Assembly (NCBI GenBank): GCA_026982565.1
Contig: JALSGV010000214.1
Location: 1 to 36,057 of the forward strand
Length of the DNA: 36,057 bases
DNA from: Gammaproteobacteria bacterium
GTDB lineage: Bacteria > Pseudomonadota > Gammaproteobacteria > SZUA-140
Direction of reading: 5' to 3'
Part shown: positions 7,697 through 16,745 of the stretch, piece by piece
Layout of the letters: each line of letters begins with the position of its first letter
Position numbering within the stretch: the stretch's first letter is position 1
The notes under the pieces: model-generated
Seen by the model: the letters and a program-made list of their open reading frames with translations, nothing else
The model's database searches: none
What the model was told of the DNA's origin: nothing
Program-made: the position numbers and the translations under genes

Positions 7697-9022
7697 TCAG
7701 AGACGCAATTCCACATAGGATTCGTCCCGCAGCTTGCGCAGCCAGTTGATGTTGGCCTCTTCCACCTTGCGCTGATAGATCTGTTCCCGCACCTTGTTTT
7801 TGGTGAACTCCTCGGTGACGTCGGTCTCCCGGCGTTCCACGACTTCGATGAGGTGCCAGCCGAACTGGGTTTTTACCGCCTCGCTGAGCTGACCGGGTTG
7901 CAGAGTCAGCATGGCCTGTTCGAATTCGGGCACCATCTTGCCCTTCTCCACCCAACCCAGGTCTCCTCCGTCGACGGCGCTGGCCTTGTCATCGGAGTAG
8001 GTCCTGGCGAGTTCCGCAAAATCCTCCCCGCCGGCGGCCCGCTCCCGGAGTTCCAGTATCAGCGCCCTGGCCTGCTCGTCGCTGGTCAGGTCGTTGGTGC
8101 GTATCAGGATGTGGCGGGCGCGCGTCTGGGTGACGATGCGGCGGTCCGTATTGCGGTGATCCATCAGTTTGATGATGTGGAAGCCGCTGGGACTGCGGAT
8201 CAGATCGCTGATGTCTCCGGTCTTCATGTCCCGCACGACATCGGCAAAGATGGTCGGCAGTTCACCCGCCCTGCGCCACCCCAGATCGCCGCCGCTGAGA
8301 GCCTGCTGGCCGTCTGATACCGCCATGGCCTCCTGGACGAAATCCGTGCCCTGGCGCAGTTCATCCAGTATCTGCTGCGCCTTCTTTCGCGCTGCCTTGA
8401 TTTGGCCCGGCGAGGCGCCCTCGGGCAGGGCGATGAGAATATGCCCGAGGCGGTATTCGTCATTGGCGTTGCCCTGGATTTTCTGGTTGGCGAGGAAGTT
8501 GTCCACTTCCTGGTCGCTGACGCTGATGCGGCTGTCCACCTGGCGCTGGCGCAGGCGGGTGATGATGATTTCCTCGCGCATGGTCTCGCGGAACCGGGCG
8601 AAGCTGAAACCATCCTCTTCGATCACCCCGCGAAACTGCCCCAGGGTCATGTTGTTCTGCTCGGCGATCCTGCGGATGGTCTGATTGAGCGTCTCGTCAT
8701 CCACGCGGATTCCGTTGGCGGCGGCGAGCTGCAGCTGGATGCGGTTGATGATGATGCGTTCCAGCACCTGCTTCCTGAGCACGGGCAGAGGGGGCAGGGG
8801 TGCGCGCTGCTGGCGCATTTGCTGAGTGATGGTGTCGATGCGCTGCCGCAGTTCGCTGGCAGTGATCACATCGTCATTGACAACAGCTACTATCCTGTCG
8901 AGCTCCGTATAATCCTTGTTTTCAGCGGCGGCCTGGGCGGACAGCAGGCTTGGCAACAGGGCGAAGGTCAGAAATACCCGCAAGAGCGGACTCCATGAAT
9001 TGGTGAGAGGGTTTATTGGCAT
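7697..9022 (-). CDS. surA: periplasmic peptidyl-prolyl isomerase/chaperone SurA
   Basis: Periplasmic chaperone that escorts outer-membrane beta-barrel proteins, including LptD, to the Bam complex. The protein has a signal peptide (hydrophobic stretch VFLTFALLPSLLS, cleavage near AQA), an N-terminal chaperone region starting at LDRIVAVVNDDVITASEL, two parvulin domains (each with a GGDLGW block and a GFHIIKL- or GWHLIEV-type end) and a C-terminal segment. I chose the ATG at 9022 (441 aa), which gives a normal signal peptide; an ATG at 9073 adds 17 residues and would overlap the lptD end by 11 bp. Neither has a good Shine-Dalgarno. It lies directly downstream of its client gene lptD. Confidence 0.94.
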   Translation of the reverse strand: MPINPLTNSWSPLLRVFLTFALLPSLLSAQAAAENKDYTELDRIVAVVNDDVITASELRQRIDTITQQMRQQRAPLPPLPVLRKQVLERIIINRIQLQLAAANGIRVDDETLNQTIRRIAEQNNMTLGQFRGVIEEDGFSFARFRETMREEIIITRLRQRQVDSRISVSDQEVDNFLANQKIQGNANDEYRLGHILIALPEGASPGQIKAARKKAQQILDELRQGTDFVQEAMAVSDGQQALSGGDLGWRRAGELPTIFADVVRDMKTGDISDLIRSPSGFHIIKLMDHRNTDRRIVTQTRARHILIRTNDLTSDEQARALILELRERAAGGEDFAELARTYSDDKASAVDGGDLGWVEKGKMVPEFEQAMLTLQPGQLSEAVKTQFGWHLIEVVERRETDVTEEFTKNKVREQIYQRKVEEANINWLRKLRDESYVELRL

Positions 9023-9062
9023 GTTTTGTACGAGAAGGTCTTCTAAGGTGGTCAGGGACGAA

Positions 9063-11270
9063 CTACTTTTCATAGCCTAGGATACCATTTTCCAGCATAT
9101 CGTCCACGTCTTTGCCGATGCGTGTCAGTCCCTTGAATTCGAGTTGCAGGAAATAGGTCGTGTCATAGGAGTCGTCCGAGCGCAGGAAGCGTCTTGTCAA
9201 AAAGTGAAATTTCCAGCAGCAGTTTTGATACTCGAAACCGCCTAAAGTTTCCAGGTTCTTGCTGTCCAGGATGGAGCGCACCCAGCGCCCGATGACATGC
9301 CAGTGCGGGTTTAGGGGCCACAGCAGGGACATGTCGGTCTGTTGCAGAGTCTGGCTGCGGTAGCGGTAGGAGATATTGAACAGGCGCCGGTATCCGGGGT
9401 GGTAACGTATCCTGATATTACCCTTGTCCACCTGGTCCTTGTCCGTATCCCAGCGCAGATCAGCGGAACTGGTGATGCGGTCAGAGATGTTCAAACTGAC
9501 CTCCGAGACGATGTCGGATACGGGGCGTGTTTCCACGGTGTTGTTTTTCAGGCTCACCTTGCGGTCATCGAAATAGAATATCTGCCCTGCCTTTATTTTC
9601 AGATGCTCCTCACCACGCTCGTTGAGCAGCCGCGAGGTAATAGCCGCAGTGACCTGGTTGGCGTCACCCACGCGGTCGGAGCTGGTAAAGCGGTTGTCGC
9701 GGAACAATTGGTTGAAGTTGAAATCCGGCTGGCCACTGTCGAAAACAGGGATCTCGCTTTGGTCGCGGTAGGGCACATAGAGATAGTAGAGGCGGGGCTC
9801 CAGGGTATTGATGAATTGTTTGCCGGCCACATCGTATGCCTTTTCCAGGAAAATGCCGCTATCGATACTGTACAGGGGGAGCTGGCGTTCCGGATTGTCG
9901 TCCTGGCCGGGAGCCTGGTCGCTCAAGGAGTAGATGGTATATTCGTACTTGACCGCGGGCTTGAAAAAGGCGGCGGTATTGCTGAGAGGGAAACTAACGC
10001 CGGGACGGATGTCGAAACGCCTGCCATTGACGCGCCCCTGGCGCTGGAAATTGACCAGTTCGGTCTTGAGCTGGAAATTCAGTTTGTTCTGTGTTTCCGG
10101 GCGGGTTGAGTCGAGGGTGATCTTGGGCAGTAACTGGTAGGGCCGGGAGCTGTCAGGGATGCTTTTGTCCACGGTCTGAAAATCCTGGAGACTGAGCGAT
10201 GCCGCCCAGGCGTCGCCCCGATAGTTCAGGGCGGCGCGTTGTGACAGGTGGGTCTGGGAGGTTTTGCTGAGGTTTTTCCCGAAATCATTGAGGTAATCCG
10301 CATCGGAAATATAGTTGTATTCCACCAGGGTGCCTATGCGTGAGAAGGGATTCCCCTTGTGAATATAGCTGACCGAGCCGCGCTCCCTGTCGCCGAAGAT
10401 GTTGTCACTGGGCAGATATTCCACATTCAGCTGGCCACTGTTGATGGCGGTCAGATAACGCAACTCGCCCATCATCATCAGGCCACGCTTGGAGTAATAG
10501 TTAGGCGTCAGGGTGGCGTCCAGGTTGGGGGCGATATTGAAATAGTATGGCAGGGCGATCTCCCTGCCGGATTTGCTGGAATTGCCGAAGGAAGGCGTCA
10601 GAAACCCCGATTTCCGGTCATCGGAGAGGGGAAAGGTGGCGTAAGGGAGATAGAAGAATGGCACCTTCTTGAAAGACAGCACGGCGTGGCGCGCCGTCCC
10701 TACCTGGGTGTCGTGGTTCAGGGTGATGTCGCTGGCCTTGATGCGCCAGGCCACGTCGTCGGGGTCACAGGTGGTATAGTTTGCCCGGCGTAATTTCGTC
10801 TGGCTGTCTCCATCGAAGGACAATCTGCGCGCCGAACCATGGGCGTGCCGCTTGGTGAGCTGGAAACGGGCATTGGCAATGGTGCCCGTGTTGTCGTTCA
10901 ACTGCATGCGGGCGTTGTCCCCCTCGACGATCAGGTCCCGCATTTCATAGCGCATCTCTCCCGGCGCCACGGCCTGTTCGGTGGAGCGGAAATAGGTGAT
11001 GTTGTCGGACATGAAACGCTTGTTGTCGCGTTCGAGCACGATATTGCCAAATAGCTCGTAGGTCTCATTTTGAAAGATGGTCCCCGAGTCGGCGGTGAAC
11101 AGGGTCTTGCCCTGCGTATCCTTGATGACCGGGGAGGGCGTATGCTGAGTGCACAAGGCCCATTGCGAGGGGGGCGCCTGTCTGCCATGGAGCGGTGCGG
11201 AGAGAGACAACAGTATGAGAATCATCCAGGCGGTTGCGCGGTGCCCTGACCGTCTTGTCTTTGCTGTCAT
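9063..11270 (-). CDS. lptD: LPS-assembly protein LptD
   Basis: Outer-membrane beta-barrel that, with LptE, inserts lipopolysaccharide into the outer leaflet. The 735-aa protein has a signal-like hydrophobic segment (MILILLSLSAPLHG, residues 16-29), an N-terminal OstA/LptA-like jellyroll (DNITYFRSTEQ, RYEMRDLIVEGDNARM), then the barrel (YFNIAPNLDATLTPNYYSKRG). The cysteines of the essential disulfides appear to be present: one near the N-terminus (residue 40), one in YTTCDPDD and the vicinal pair in YQNCCWKFHF near the C-terminus. The start is the ATG at 11270; a TTG one codon earlier is possible. The gene is divergent from an RND adaptor gene with only 38 bp between start codons. Confidence 0.95.
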   Translation of the reverse strand: MTAKTRRSGHRATAWMILILLSLSAPLHGRQAPPSQWALCTQHTPSPVIKDTQGKTLFTADSGTIFQNETYELFGNIVLERDNKRFMSDNITYFRSTEQAVAPGEMRYEMRDLIVEGDNARMQLNDNTGTIANARFQLTKRHAHGSARRLSFDGDSQTKLRRANYTTCDPDDVAWRIKASDITLNHDTQVGTARHAVLSFKKVPFFYLPYATFPLSDDRKSGFLTPSFGNSSKSGREIALPYYFNIAPNLDATLTPNYYSKRGLMMMGELRYLTAINSGQLNVEYLPSDNIFGDRERGSVSYIHKGNPFSRIGTLVEYNYISDADYLNDFGKNLSKTSQTHLSQRAALNYRGDAWAASLSLQDFQTVDKSIPDSSRPYQLLPKITLDSTRPETQNKLNFQLKTELVNFQRQGRVNGRRFDIRPGVSFPLSNTAAFFKPAVKYEYTIYSLSDQAPGQDDNPERQLPLYSIDSGIFLEKAYDVAGKQFINTLEPRLYYLYVPYRDQSEIPVFDSGQPDFNFNQLFRDNRFTSSDRVGDANQVTAAITSRLLNERGEEHLKIKAGQIFYFDDRKVSLKNNTVETRPVSDIVSEVSLNISDRITSSADLRWDTDKDQVDKGNIRIRYHPGYRRLFNISYRYRSQTLQQTDMSLLWPLNPHWHVIGRWVRSILDSKNLETLGGFEYQNCCWKFHFLTRRFLRSDDSYDTTYFLQLEFKGLTRIGKDVDDMLENGILGYEK

Positions 11271-11281
11271 CAATTCTGCGG

Positions 11282-11310
11282 TTGGTATGGTTTTGTTGTT
11301 TGTATAGAAT
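11282..11310 (+). promoter_or_regulatory. candidate sigma70 promoter between lptD and the adaptor gene
   Basis: TTGGTA at 11282-11287 (4 of 6 to consensus) is followed after 17 bp by TAGAAT at 11305-11310 (5 of 6). The -10 hexamer overlaps the ATG at 11309, so a transcript from here (start near 11317) could not use that ATG and would need the GTG at 11342 instead. Confidence 0.35.
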
Positions 11311-12514
11311 GAAGCGCGGATCTCCTAACCCGGGCAAAAGAGTGCATATTAACACGCTTTCCTACAAGTCTTTTCTTTTCCTTCTGTTAGTTGTTGTTTT
11401 TATTGTAATTTTTCTCGTGGTTACAGAGCCTGTCAAGGAGGCGCCAACACGGGAGATTCCACCCCTGCAAGTGGATGTGACAAGACTCCACAAGGAGGAT
11501 CTCCTTCCCCGGCTGGAGTTGACAGGATATTTACAACCCGCGCGAAAAGCAAAGCTGCATTTCGAACTTTCCGGCCAGATTACCGGGCGGCTGGTGGAGG
11601 CCGGCCAGTCCGTCAGGGAAGAAACAGTCCTGTTGCGCTTGGCGGAGGGAGATTTTCTCGACAAGGTCAAGGAGGCTGAGGCCAGGTTGGCGCAGGAGAA
11701 GGCCGCCATCGAACGGGACCGTCAATTGCTGAGCTATGTGATCACCAACCGTGAATTACAGGAGGCCGAAGTCGCTCGCATGGAGAAACTGGGGCAGGCC
11801 TCCCTGGCGTCACAGTCGAAATATGGCGAGACCCTGCAGAATCTTCTGCGCCTGCAGGTGGAGGAGGAAAACCTGCGCTACAGCGTGGGGATCGCTGCGG
11901 CCCGTCTGCAGTTGCGCGAGTCGGCCCTGCGCCAGGCGCGGCGCAATGTGGCGCGCACCCGCTTGACAGCGCCCTTTGACGGTGTTGTCAATGCGGTCAA
12001 TGCCGAGAAAGGGGATTATGTCACGCCGGGCCAGACCGTGGTGGAGATCGTGCAGGTCGACAGCATGGATCTCTATGTGGAAGTGAGCGGCAGGGTGGCG
12101 GCTACCCTGCGCAATGGTCAGAAGGTGCTCGTCGAGGCGGACGGCAAGTCGCGCGAGGGGCGCATCATCGCCCTTCAGCGCGCCCCGGATCCATCGACGT
12201 TCACCTTCGGGGTGCGTATCCGGGTGGCCGGCGCCGGCTTGTTGTCCGGCAGCCTGGCGCGCGCCCTTGTGATGCAGCCTCCCCTGCGCGATGTCCTGAC
12301 GGTGCCGGTATCGGCCATAGCCAGGGAGGGCGATGCCGCCGCCGTTTTCGTAGTGCGCGATGGTGTGGTTTCCAGGGTGCCCGTGATACTGGGCAGGCGT
12401 GTGGAAGGACGGCAAGTGGTGAGCGGCGCGCTGGAGGAAGGCGCGCTGGTCGTCAGCCGCGACGTCGCCCTGCTGGAGAACGGTTTGCGTGTCATTGCCA
12501 GACAGGCGCCATGA
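11309..12514 (+). CDS. RND efflux periplasmic adaptor (HlyD/AcrA family), pair 1
   Basis: Membrane fusion protein that bridges an inner-membrane RND pump and an outer-membrane channel. The protein is 401 aa from the ATG at 11309. It has a basic start, one N-terminal hydrophobic anchor (FLFLLLVVVFIVIFLVV) without a lipobox, a lipoyl/barrel-sandwich half (GYLQPARKAKLHFELSGQI), a long alpha-hairpin (roughly residues 95-200) and the second half-motif RTRLTAPFDGVVNAVNAEKGDYVTPGQ. The start is uncertain: the ATG lacks a Shine-Dalgarno and overlaps a promoter-like -10, and a GTG at 11342 would give a shorter N-terminus that keeps the anchor. The pump gene follows 54 bp downstream. No outer-membrane factor gene is present, so the pair presumably uses one encoded elsewhere. 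Confidence 0.9.
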   Translation: MKRGSPNPGKRVHINTLSYKSFLFLLLVVVFIVIFLVVTEPVKEAPTREIPPLQVDVTRLHKEDLLPRLELTGYLQPARKAKLHFELSGQITGRLVEAGQSVREETVLLRLAEGDFLDKVKEAEARLAQEKAAIERDRQLLSYVITNRELQEAEVARMEKLGQASLASQSKYGETLQNLLRLQVEEENLRYSVGIAAARLQLRESALRQARRNVARTRLTAPFDGVVNAVNAEKGDYVTPGQTVVEIVQVDSMDLYVEVSGRVAATLRNGQKVLVEADGKSREGRIIALQRAPDPSTFTFGVRIRVAGAGLLSGSLARALVMQPPLRDVLTVPVSAIAREGDAAAVFVVRDGVVSRVPVILGRRVEGRQVVSGALEEGALVVSRDVALLENGLRVIARQAP

Positions 12515-12568
12515 GTGTCAGGCCAACCGCGCGCGCGGCGCCTGCCGGGGTGAGGGAGCTGTAAGCGT

Positions 12569-15500
12569 ATGAAGCTGGTCGGTTTCTCCATCGACAACCC
12601 CCTCATCACCAACCTTTTCCTGGTGCTGGTGCTGGTGATCGGCGTGACTTCCTGGTATGCCATGCCCCAGGAGATGTTTCCAGTGGTGGAACTGGACAAG
12701 GTACGGGTGACCACGGTATTCGAGGGCGCCTCGCCCGAGGAGATGGAGCGCCAGGTGACCCTGCCCATCGAGGAGGAACTGGACGGCATGGCGGACATCG
12801 ATGTCATCACCTCCACCAGCAGCGAGGGGCTTTCCAGCATTCTGGTGGAGTTCAAACATGGCGCCGATATCGATGAATTTCTGCTGGACGCCCGCACCGC
12901 CATCGACCGCCTGACGGATTTGCCGGAGGATGCGGAGCGCCCGGAGATCACCCGTCTCAAGACCCGCTTCCCCGTGCTCAATGTCGCCCTGTACGGCGAC
13001 GTGGCTTTGCCGGCGTTGATGGATGTGGCCGACCAGCTCAAGCGCCGCCTGCTGGCCATCCCCGGCGTGGCCAGCGCCGGCACCGCCGGAGAGCGGGAGT
13101 GGGAACTGCAGGTGGTGGTCGACCCTCTTGAACTGGCGGCGCGCCGCGTGCCGCTCTCCCTCGTGACGCGGCAATTGCGGGATAACCTGCGCGATCTGCC
13201 CGGTGGTTCCATCGAGGCGGAGGAAGGGGATATCCTGCTGCGCGGCATCGGTCTGGCGCCTGATCCACAGACCATAGGCGGCATGGTGCTGCGCAGCAAT
13301 CCCCGGGGCGGCAAGCTGTTGTTGCGGGAAGTGGCCGACGTTCACTTCCGCCTCGAGGAAGCGCGCACCCTGGCGCGCTTCAACGGCCAGCCCTCCGTCA
13401 ATATCACCATCACCAAGACCCCCGACGCCTCCACCATCGATGTCTCCGAACGTGTGCGGCAACTGGTGGAAGAACTGCATGGAGAATACCCGCCGACCAT
13501 CCATCTGGCGGTCTACAGCGATCTGTCGAAATATGTCAAGACCCGCCTGGAGACGGTGAAGTCCTCGGGACTGGTGGGCTTGGTGCTGGTCCTTTTGTCC
13601 CTGTACCTGTTTCTGAATTTCCGCGTGGCCGTGATCACGGCCCTGGGTATCCCGGTCTCCTTTCTGTTCGCCACCATCATGCTCAATTACCTGGGGTATA
13701 CCATCAACATGGTGTCGCTGTTCGCCTTTCTGGTGGTGCTGGGGATGATCGTGGACGACGCCATCATCGTAACGGAGAATATCTATCGTCACATGGAGGG
13801 TGGGATGGATGCCGCCGCGGCGGCGCAACGCGGCGCGCGCGAGGTATTCTGGCCGGTGGTCGCCTCCACGGCGACCACCATCGCCGCCTTCATCCCCATG
13901 TTTTCCGTGGGCGGTACCATGGGCGCCTTCATCGCCGTGATTCCCGTCGTCGTCATCTTTGCCCTGACGGGCTCACTTCTCGAGGTCTTTGGCGTATTGC
14001 CATCCCATGCCTGTGAACTGTTGAAGGTCGATGGCGGCGGCAGGCAACGCAAGAGATTGGTGAACTGGGGGGCTTTGCTGGAGCGCTATGTCGTCATGAT
14101 GCGCTGGTGCCTCCATAACCGCTATCTGGTGACCACCGCCATCGTGGGCGTGCTGGCCGTATTCCTCACCTTCGCCGCCACGCGCATGTCTTTCGAACTG
14201 TTCGGCGCGGTGGAGACGGGGCAGTTCTTCATCAATGTGGAGGCGCCCAATACCTACAGTCTCGAGGATTCCGCGCGCCTGGCCGCGCACATCGAGGCGC
14301 TCGTCATGGAGGAGATCGGTGACGAGGAACTGGACAGCCTGCTCACCAATGTGGGTGTGACCTTCGTGGATTTCACCACCATCAAGTTCGAGAGTAATTA
14401 TATCCAGTTGATCGTGGACCTGGAGAAGCCCCGGCCCCATGGCTTCATCGAGCGCTGGATCACGCCCCTGGTCACTCTGCGCTTCAGCCGCGAGGGGACG
14501 CGTGAGCGGGACACCCTGAGCGTCATCAATGCCATACGTTCACGCCTGCAGTCCGAGCCCGGTATCCAGCGCCTGTCCATCCAGCGCACCCAGGGAGGGC
14601 CCGCCGGATCCGATGTGGAGGTCGGCATTCTGGGTGAGAATATCGATGTGTTGCGTGACTATGGACACCGCATCGTCAACTACCTGCGCCAGTTGCCCGG
14701 GGTCTATGATGTGCGCCAGGATCTCGAGCCGGGCAAGCTGGAATACCACTATTCACTCAATGAAAAGGGACGGCAACTGGGGTTGACGCAGAAAACCCTG
14801 GCCGAGGCCGTGCGCATCGGCTTCCAGGGACGCACGGTGGTCCATGTCACGCGCGCGGACCGCCGCGTGCCGGTGCGCGTCATCTATCCGGAGCCGCTGC
14901 GCAGCGAGGGAGGTGGACTGGAGAATCTGCAGATCGTGCTCTCTTCCGGCGATATCGTTTATCTCGGCGATGTCGCGGACATCGGCATGACCCGTGGCGC
15001 CAACGTGGTCAAGCGCCGCGACATGCAGCGCATGGCGACGGTGACGGCCGAGGTCGATGCGACCCAGGCGACGGCCATCGAGATATCCGATCAGGTGCAG
15101 CGGGAATTTGCTCCCCTGTTCGAGGGGCAGCCGGGTTATGAAATGATTTTTCTGGGGGAGAAACGCAAGGCGGGGAAATCCATCGCGGACATGCTGCGCG
15201 CCATGGTCATTGCCCTGGCCGTGATATTCTTCATCCTCGCCGCATTGTTCAAGTCCCTGCTCGATCCCCTGGTGGTCATGTTCGCCATCCCCTTCGGCGT
15301 CATCGGGGTGATATTCGGCCATTGGGCGCTGGGCTATCATCTGCAGTTCCTGTCCCTGGTGGGGTTCCTGGCCCTGGCGGGCATCGTGGTCAATGACTCC
15401 CTGATCCTGGTGGACTTCGCCAAGCGCCTGCGCGCGCAGGGGTGGGAGCGCATCGAGGCCATGGTGGAGGCCGGAAGGGTGCGGACGCGGCCCATATTGC

Positions 15501-15715
15501 TGACCAGCATCACGACCTTTCTGGGGGTGTCGCCCTTGATCTTCTTTTCCACGGGGCAGGCCGCCTTTCTCGCTCCCATGGCGGTCAGCCTGGGTTTTGG
15601 CCTGTTGTTTGCCACTGTTTTGATATTGGTGGGCATCCCATGCTTCTACCTCCTCGCCGATGACTTGCGCCGCGCGGCGGGAAAAATATTTCATGCACGG
15701 GAGCCGGCCCCATGA
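12569..15715 (+). CDS. RND efflux pump, inner-membrane transporter (HAE1-like), pair 1
   Basis: Proton-driven RND transporter of 1048 aa, the usual size. It shows the N-terminal transmembrane helix, two large periplasmic loops and two six-helix bundles. The TM4 proton-relay motif is intact: GMIVDDAIIVTEN with Asp396 and Asp397, equivalent to the D407/D408 pair of AcrB. In the TM10 region it has GIVVNDSLILVDFAKR. Substrates cannot be predicted; the double Asp and overall form fit the HAE1 drug/lipid-type pumps rather than heavy-metal (HME) pumps. The last codons overlap the amgK start (ATGA), so amgK is probably co-translated with the pump. Confidence 0.93.
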   Translation: MKLVGFSIDNPLITNLFLVLVLVIGVTSWYAMPQEMFPVVELDKVRVTTVFEGASPEEMERQVTLPIEEELDGMADIDVITSTSSEGLSSILVEFKHGADIDEFLLDARTAIDRLTDLPEDAERPEITRLKTRFPVLNVALYGDVALPALMDVADQLKRRLLAIPGVASAGTAGEREWELQVVVDPLELAARRVPLSLVTRQLRDNLRDLPGGSIEAEEGDILLRGIGLAPDPQTIGGMVLRSNPRGGKLLLREVADVHFRLEEARTLARFNGQPSVNITITKTPDASTIDVSERVRQLVEELHGEYPPTIHLAVYSDLSKYVKTRLETVKSSGLVGLVLVLLSLYLFLNFRVAVITALGIPVSFLFATIMLNYLGYTINMVSLFAFLVVLGMIVDDAIIVTENIYRHMEGGMDAAAAAQRGAREVFWPVVASTATTIAAFIPMFSVGGTMGAFIAVIPVVVIFALTGSLLEVFGVLPSHACELLKVDGGGRQRKRLVNWGALLERYVVMMRWCLHNRYLVTTAIVGVLAVFLTFAATRMSFELFGAVETGQFFINVEAPNTYSLEDSARLAAHIEALVMEEIGDEELDSLLTNVGVTFVDFTTIKFESNYIQLIVDLEKPRPHGFIERWITPLVTLRFSREGTRERDTLSVINAIRSRLQSEPGIQRLSIQRTQGGPAGSDVEVGILGENIDVLRDYGHRIVNYLRQLPGVYDVRQDLEPGKLEYHYSLNEKGRQLGLTQKTLAEAVRIGFQGRTVVHVTRADRRVPVRVIYPEPLRSEGGGLENLQIVLSSGDIVYLGDVADIGMTRGANVVKRRDMQRMATVTAEVDATQATAIEISDQVQREFAPLFEGQPGYEMIFLGEKRKAGKSIADMLRAMVIALAVIFFILAALFKSLLDPLVVMFAIPFGVIGVIFGHWALGYHLQFLSLVGFLALAGIVVNDSLILVDFAKRLRAQGWERIEAMVEAGRVRTRPILLTSITTFLGVSPLIFFSTGQAAFLAPMAVSLGFGLLFATVLILVGIPCFYLLADDLRRAAGKIFHAREPAP

Positions 15716-16698
15716 GTGAACATGGACGCATGGCGCAGCTGAGCGGCTGGTTGTCGGCGCAATTGGGCGACAAGCCCTTCGAGCTTGCGCCGGCTTCCGC
15801 GGATGCCAGTTTCCGGCGCTACTTCAGGGTGCGCTGTGGGGATGAGAGCCACATCGTCATGGACGCGCCGCCCGGCAAGGAAGACTGCCGGCCATTTGTT
15901 GCAGTGGCCCGGGCCTTCTCCCGTGTGGGCCTTAACGTGCCGGAGGTCCTCGCCGCCGACCTGGAGAACGGGTTTCTGTTGCTGAGCGATTTCGGTGACC
16001 GCCAGTACCTCCAGGTTCTGAATGCCGGCAATGTGGGGGGGCTCTATGACGATGCCCTGCAGTCCCTGCTCGTCTTGCAGGGCGCGGGGTCGGGTGGGGG
16101 CATCCTGCCGCCTTATGACGAGGCCCTGCTGCTGAAGGAAATGGATCTGTTTCGTGACTGGTACCTGGAGGGTTACCTCGGCATGAGCCTGGATGCTGGA
16201 CAGGCCCGGTTGCTGGAGCGGTCCTTTTCCCTTTTGGCGGCATCGGCCCTGGAGCAGCCGCGGGTATGGGTGCACCGGGATTACCACTCACGCAACCTGA
16301 TGCTGGTGGAGGGGCGTAACCCGGGCATTCTCGATTTTCAGGACGCGGTGTACGGCCCGCTCTGCTATGATCTCGTATCCCTGTTGCGGGATTGTTATAT
16401 CGCCTGGCCGGCAGCGCAAGTGGATGCATGGGTGGAGGCATATTTTACCCGCGCCCGGACACAGGGAGGGCTGGAGGGCATCGATCTGGCGCAGTTCAGG
16501 CGCTGGTTCGACTGGATGGGCATGCAACGTCACTTCAAGGCCATCGGTATTTTCTCTCGCCTTTACCTGCGTGACGGCAAGCCGGGTTACCTGGGCGATA
16601 TCCCCCGTACGATGAACTATGTGCTGGAAAGTGCGGCGAGGTACGGGGTCTTCAAGGCTTTGAAGGATTTTCTGGCAGACCTCCCACGGCGCTCGTGA
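15712..16698 (+). CDS. amgK: N-acetylmuramate/N-acetylglucosamine kinase AmgK-like
   Basis: Aminoglycoside-phosphotransferase fold kinase of 328 aa. In Pseudomonas AmgK phosphorylates MurNAc/GlcNAc at C1 for the MurU-dependent cell-wall recycling route that bypasses de novo UDP-MurNAc synthesis. The catalytic loop VHRDYHSRNLML (HxDxxxxN type) and the metal-binding ILDFQDAVYGPLCYDLVSLLRD are clear, as is the N-terminal ADASFRRYFRV block. The position near a divergent lptD supports the call, but here an RND pair intervenes between lptD and amgK, and the expected downstream murU is replaced by a second RND pair. The start overlaps the pump stop (ATGA). Sugar specificity is inferred from family and context. 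Confidence 0.85.
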   Translation: MSEHGRMAQLSGWLSAQLGDKPFELAPASADASFRRYFRVRCGDESHIVMDAPPGKEDCRPFVAVARAFSRVGLNVPEVLAADLENGFLLLSDFGDRQYLQVLNAGNVGGLYDDALQSLLVLQGAGSGGGILPPYDEALLLKEMDLFRDWYLEGYLGMSLDAGQARLLERSFSLLAASALEQPRVWVHRDYHSRNLMLVEGRNPGILDFQDAVYGPLCYDLVSLLRDCYIAWPAAQVDAWVEAYFTRARTQGGLEGIDLAQFRRWFDWMGMQRHFKAIGIFSRLYLRDGKPGYLGDIPRTMNYVLESAARYGVFKALKDFLADLPRRS

Positions 16699-16728
16699 GT
16701 TTTTCCTGTGGCTTACCTCCATTTCCTA

Positions 16729-16734
16729 TATAAT
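16729..16734 (+). promoter_or_regulatory. perfect -10 hexamer upstream of second adaptor gene
   Basis: TATAAT lies 11 bp before the ATG at 16746, in a short AT-rich gap between amgK and the second adaptor. The spacing would place a transcription start only about 5 nt before the ATG, giving an almost leaderless message. No good -35 is present, so this may be fortuitous. Confidence 0.25.
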
Positions 16735-16745
16735 TCGTGATCGTT

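Noticed and set aside
12175-13828. Minus-strand ORFs of 379 and 436 codons opposite pump 1
   Set aside because: The plus-strand RND protein is conserved over its full length; the reverse translations are compositionally biased and match nothing.
16681-16710. Intrinsic terminator after amgK
   Set aside because: There is a T5 run at 16700-16704, but the stem before it (CACG/CGTG) is only 4 bp and too weak to call.
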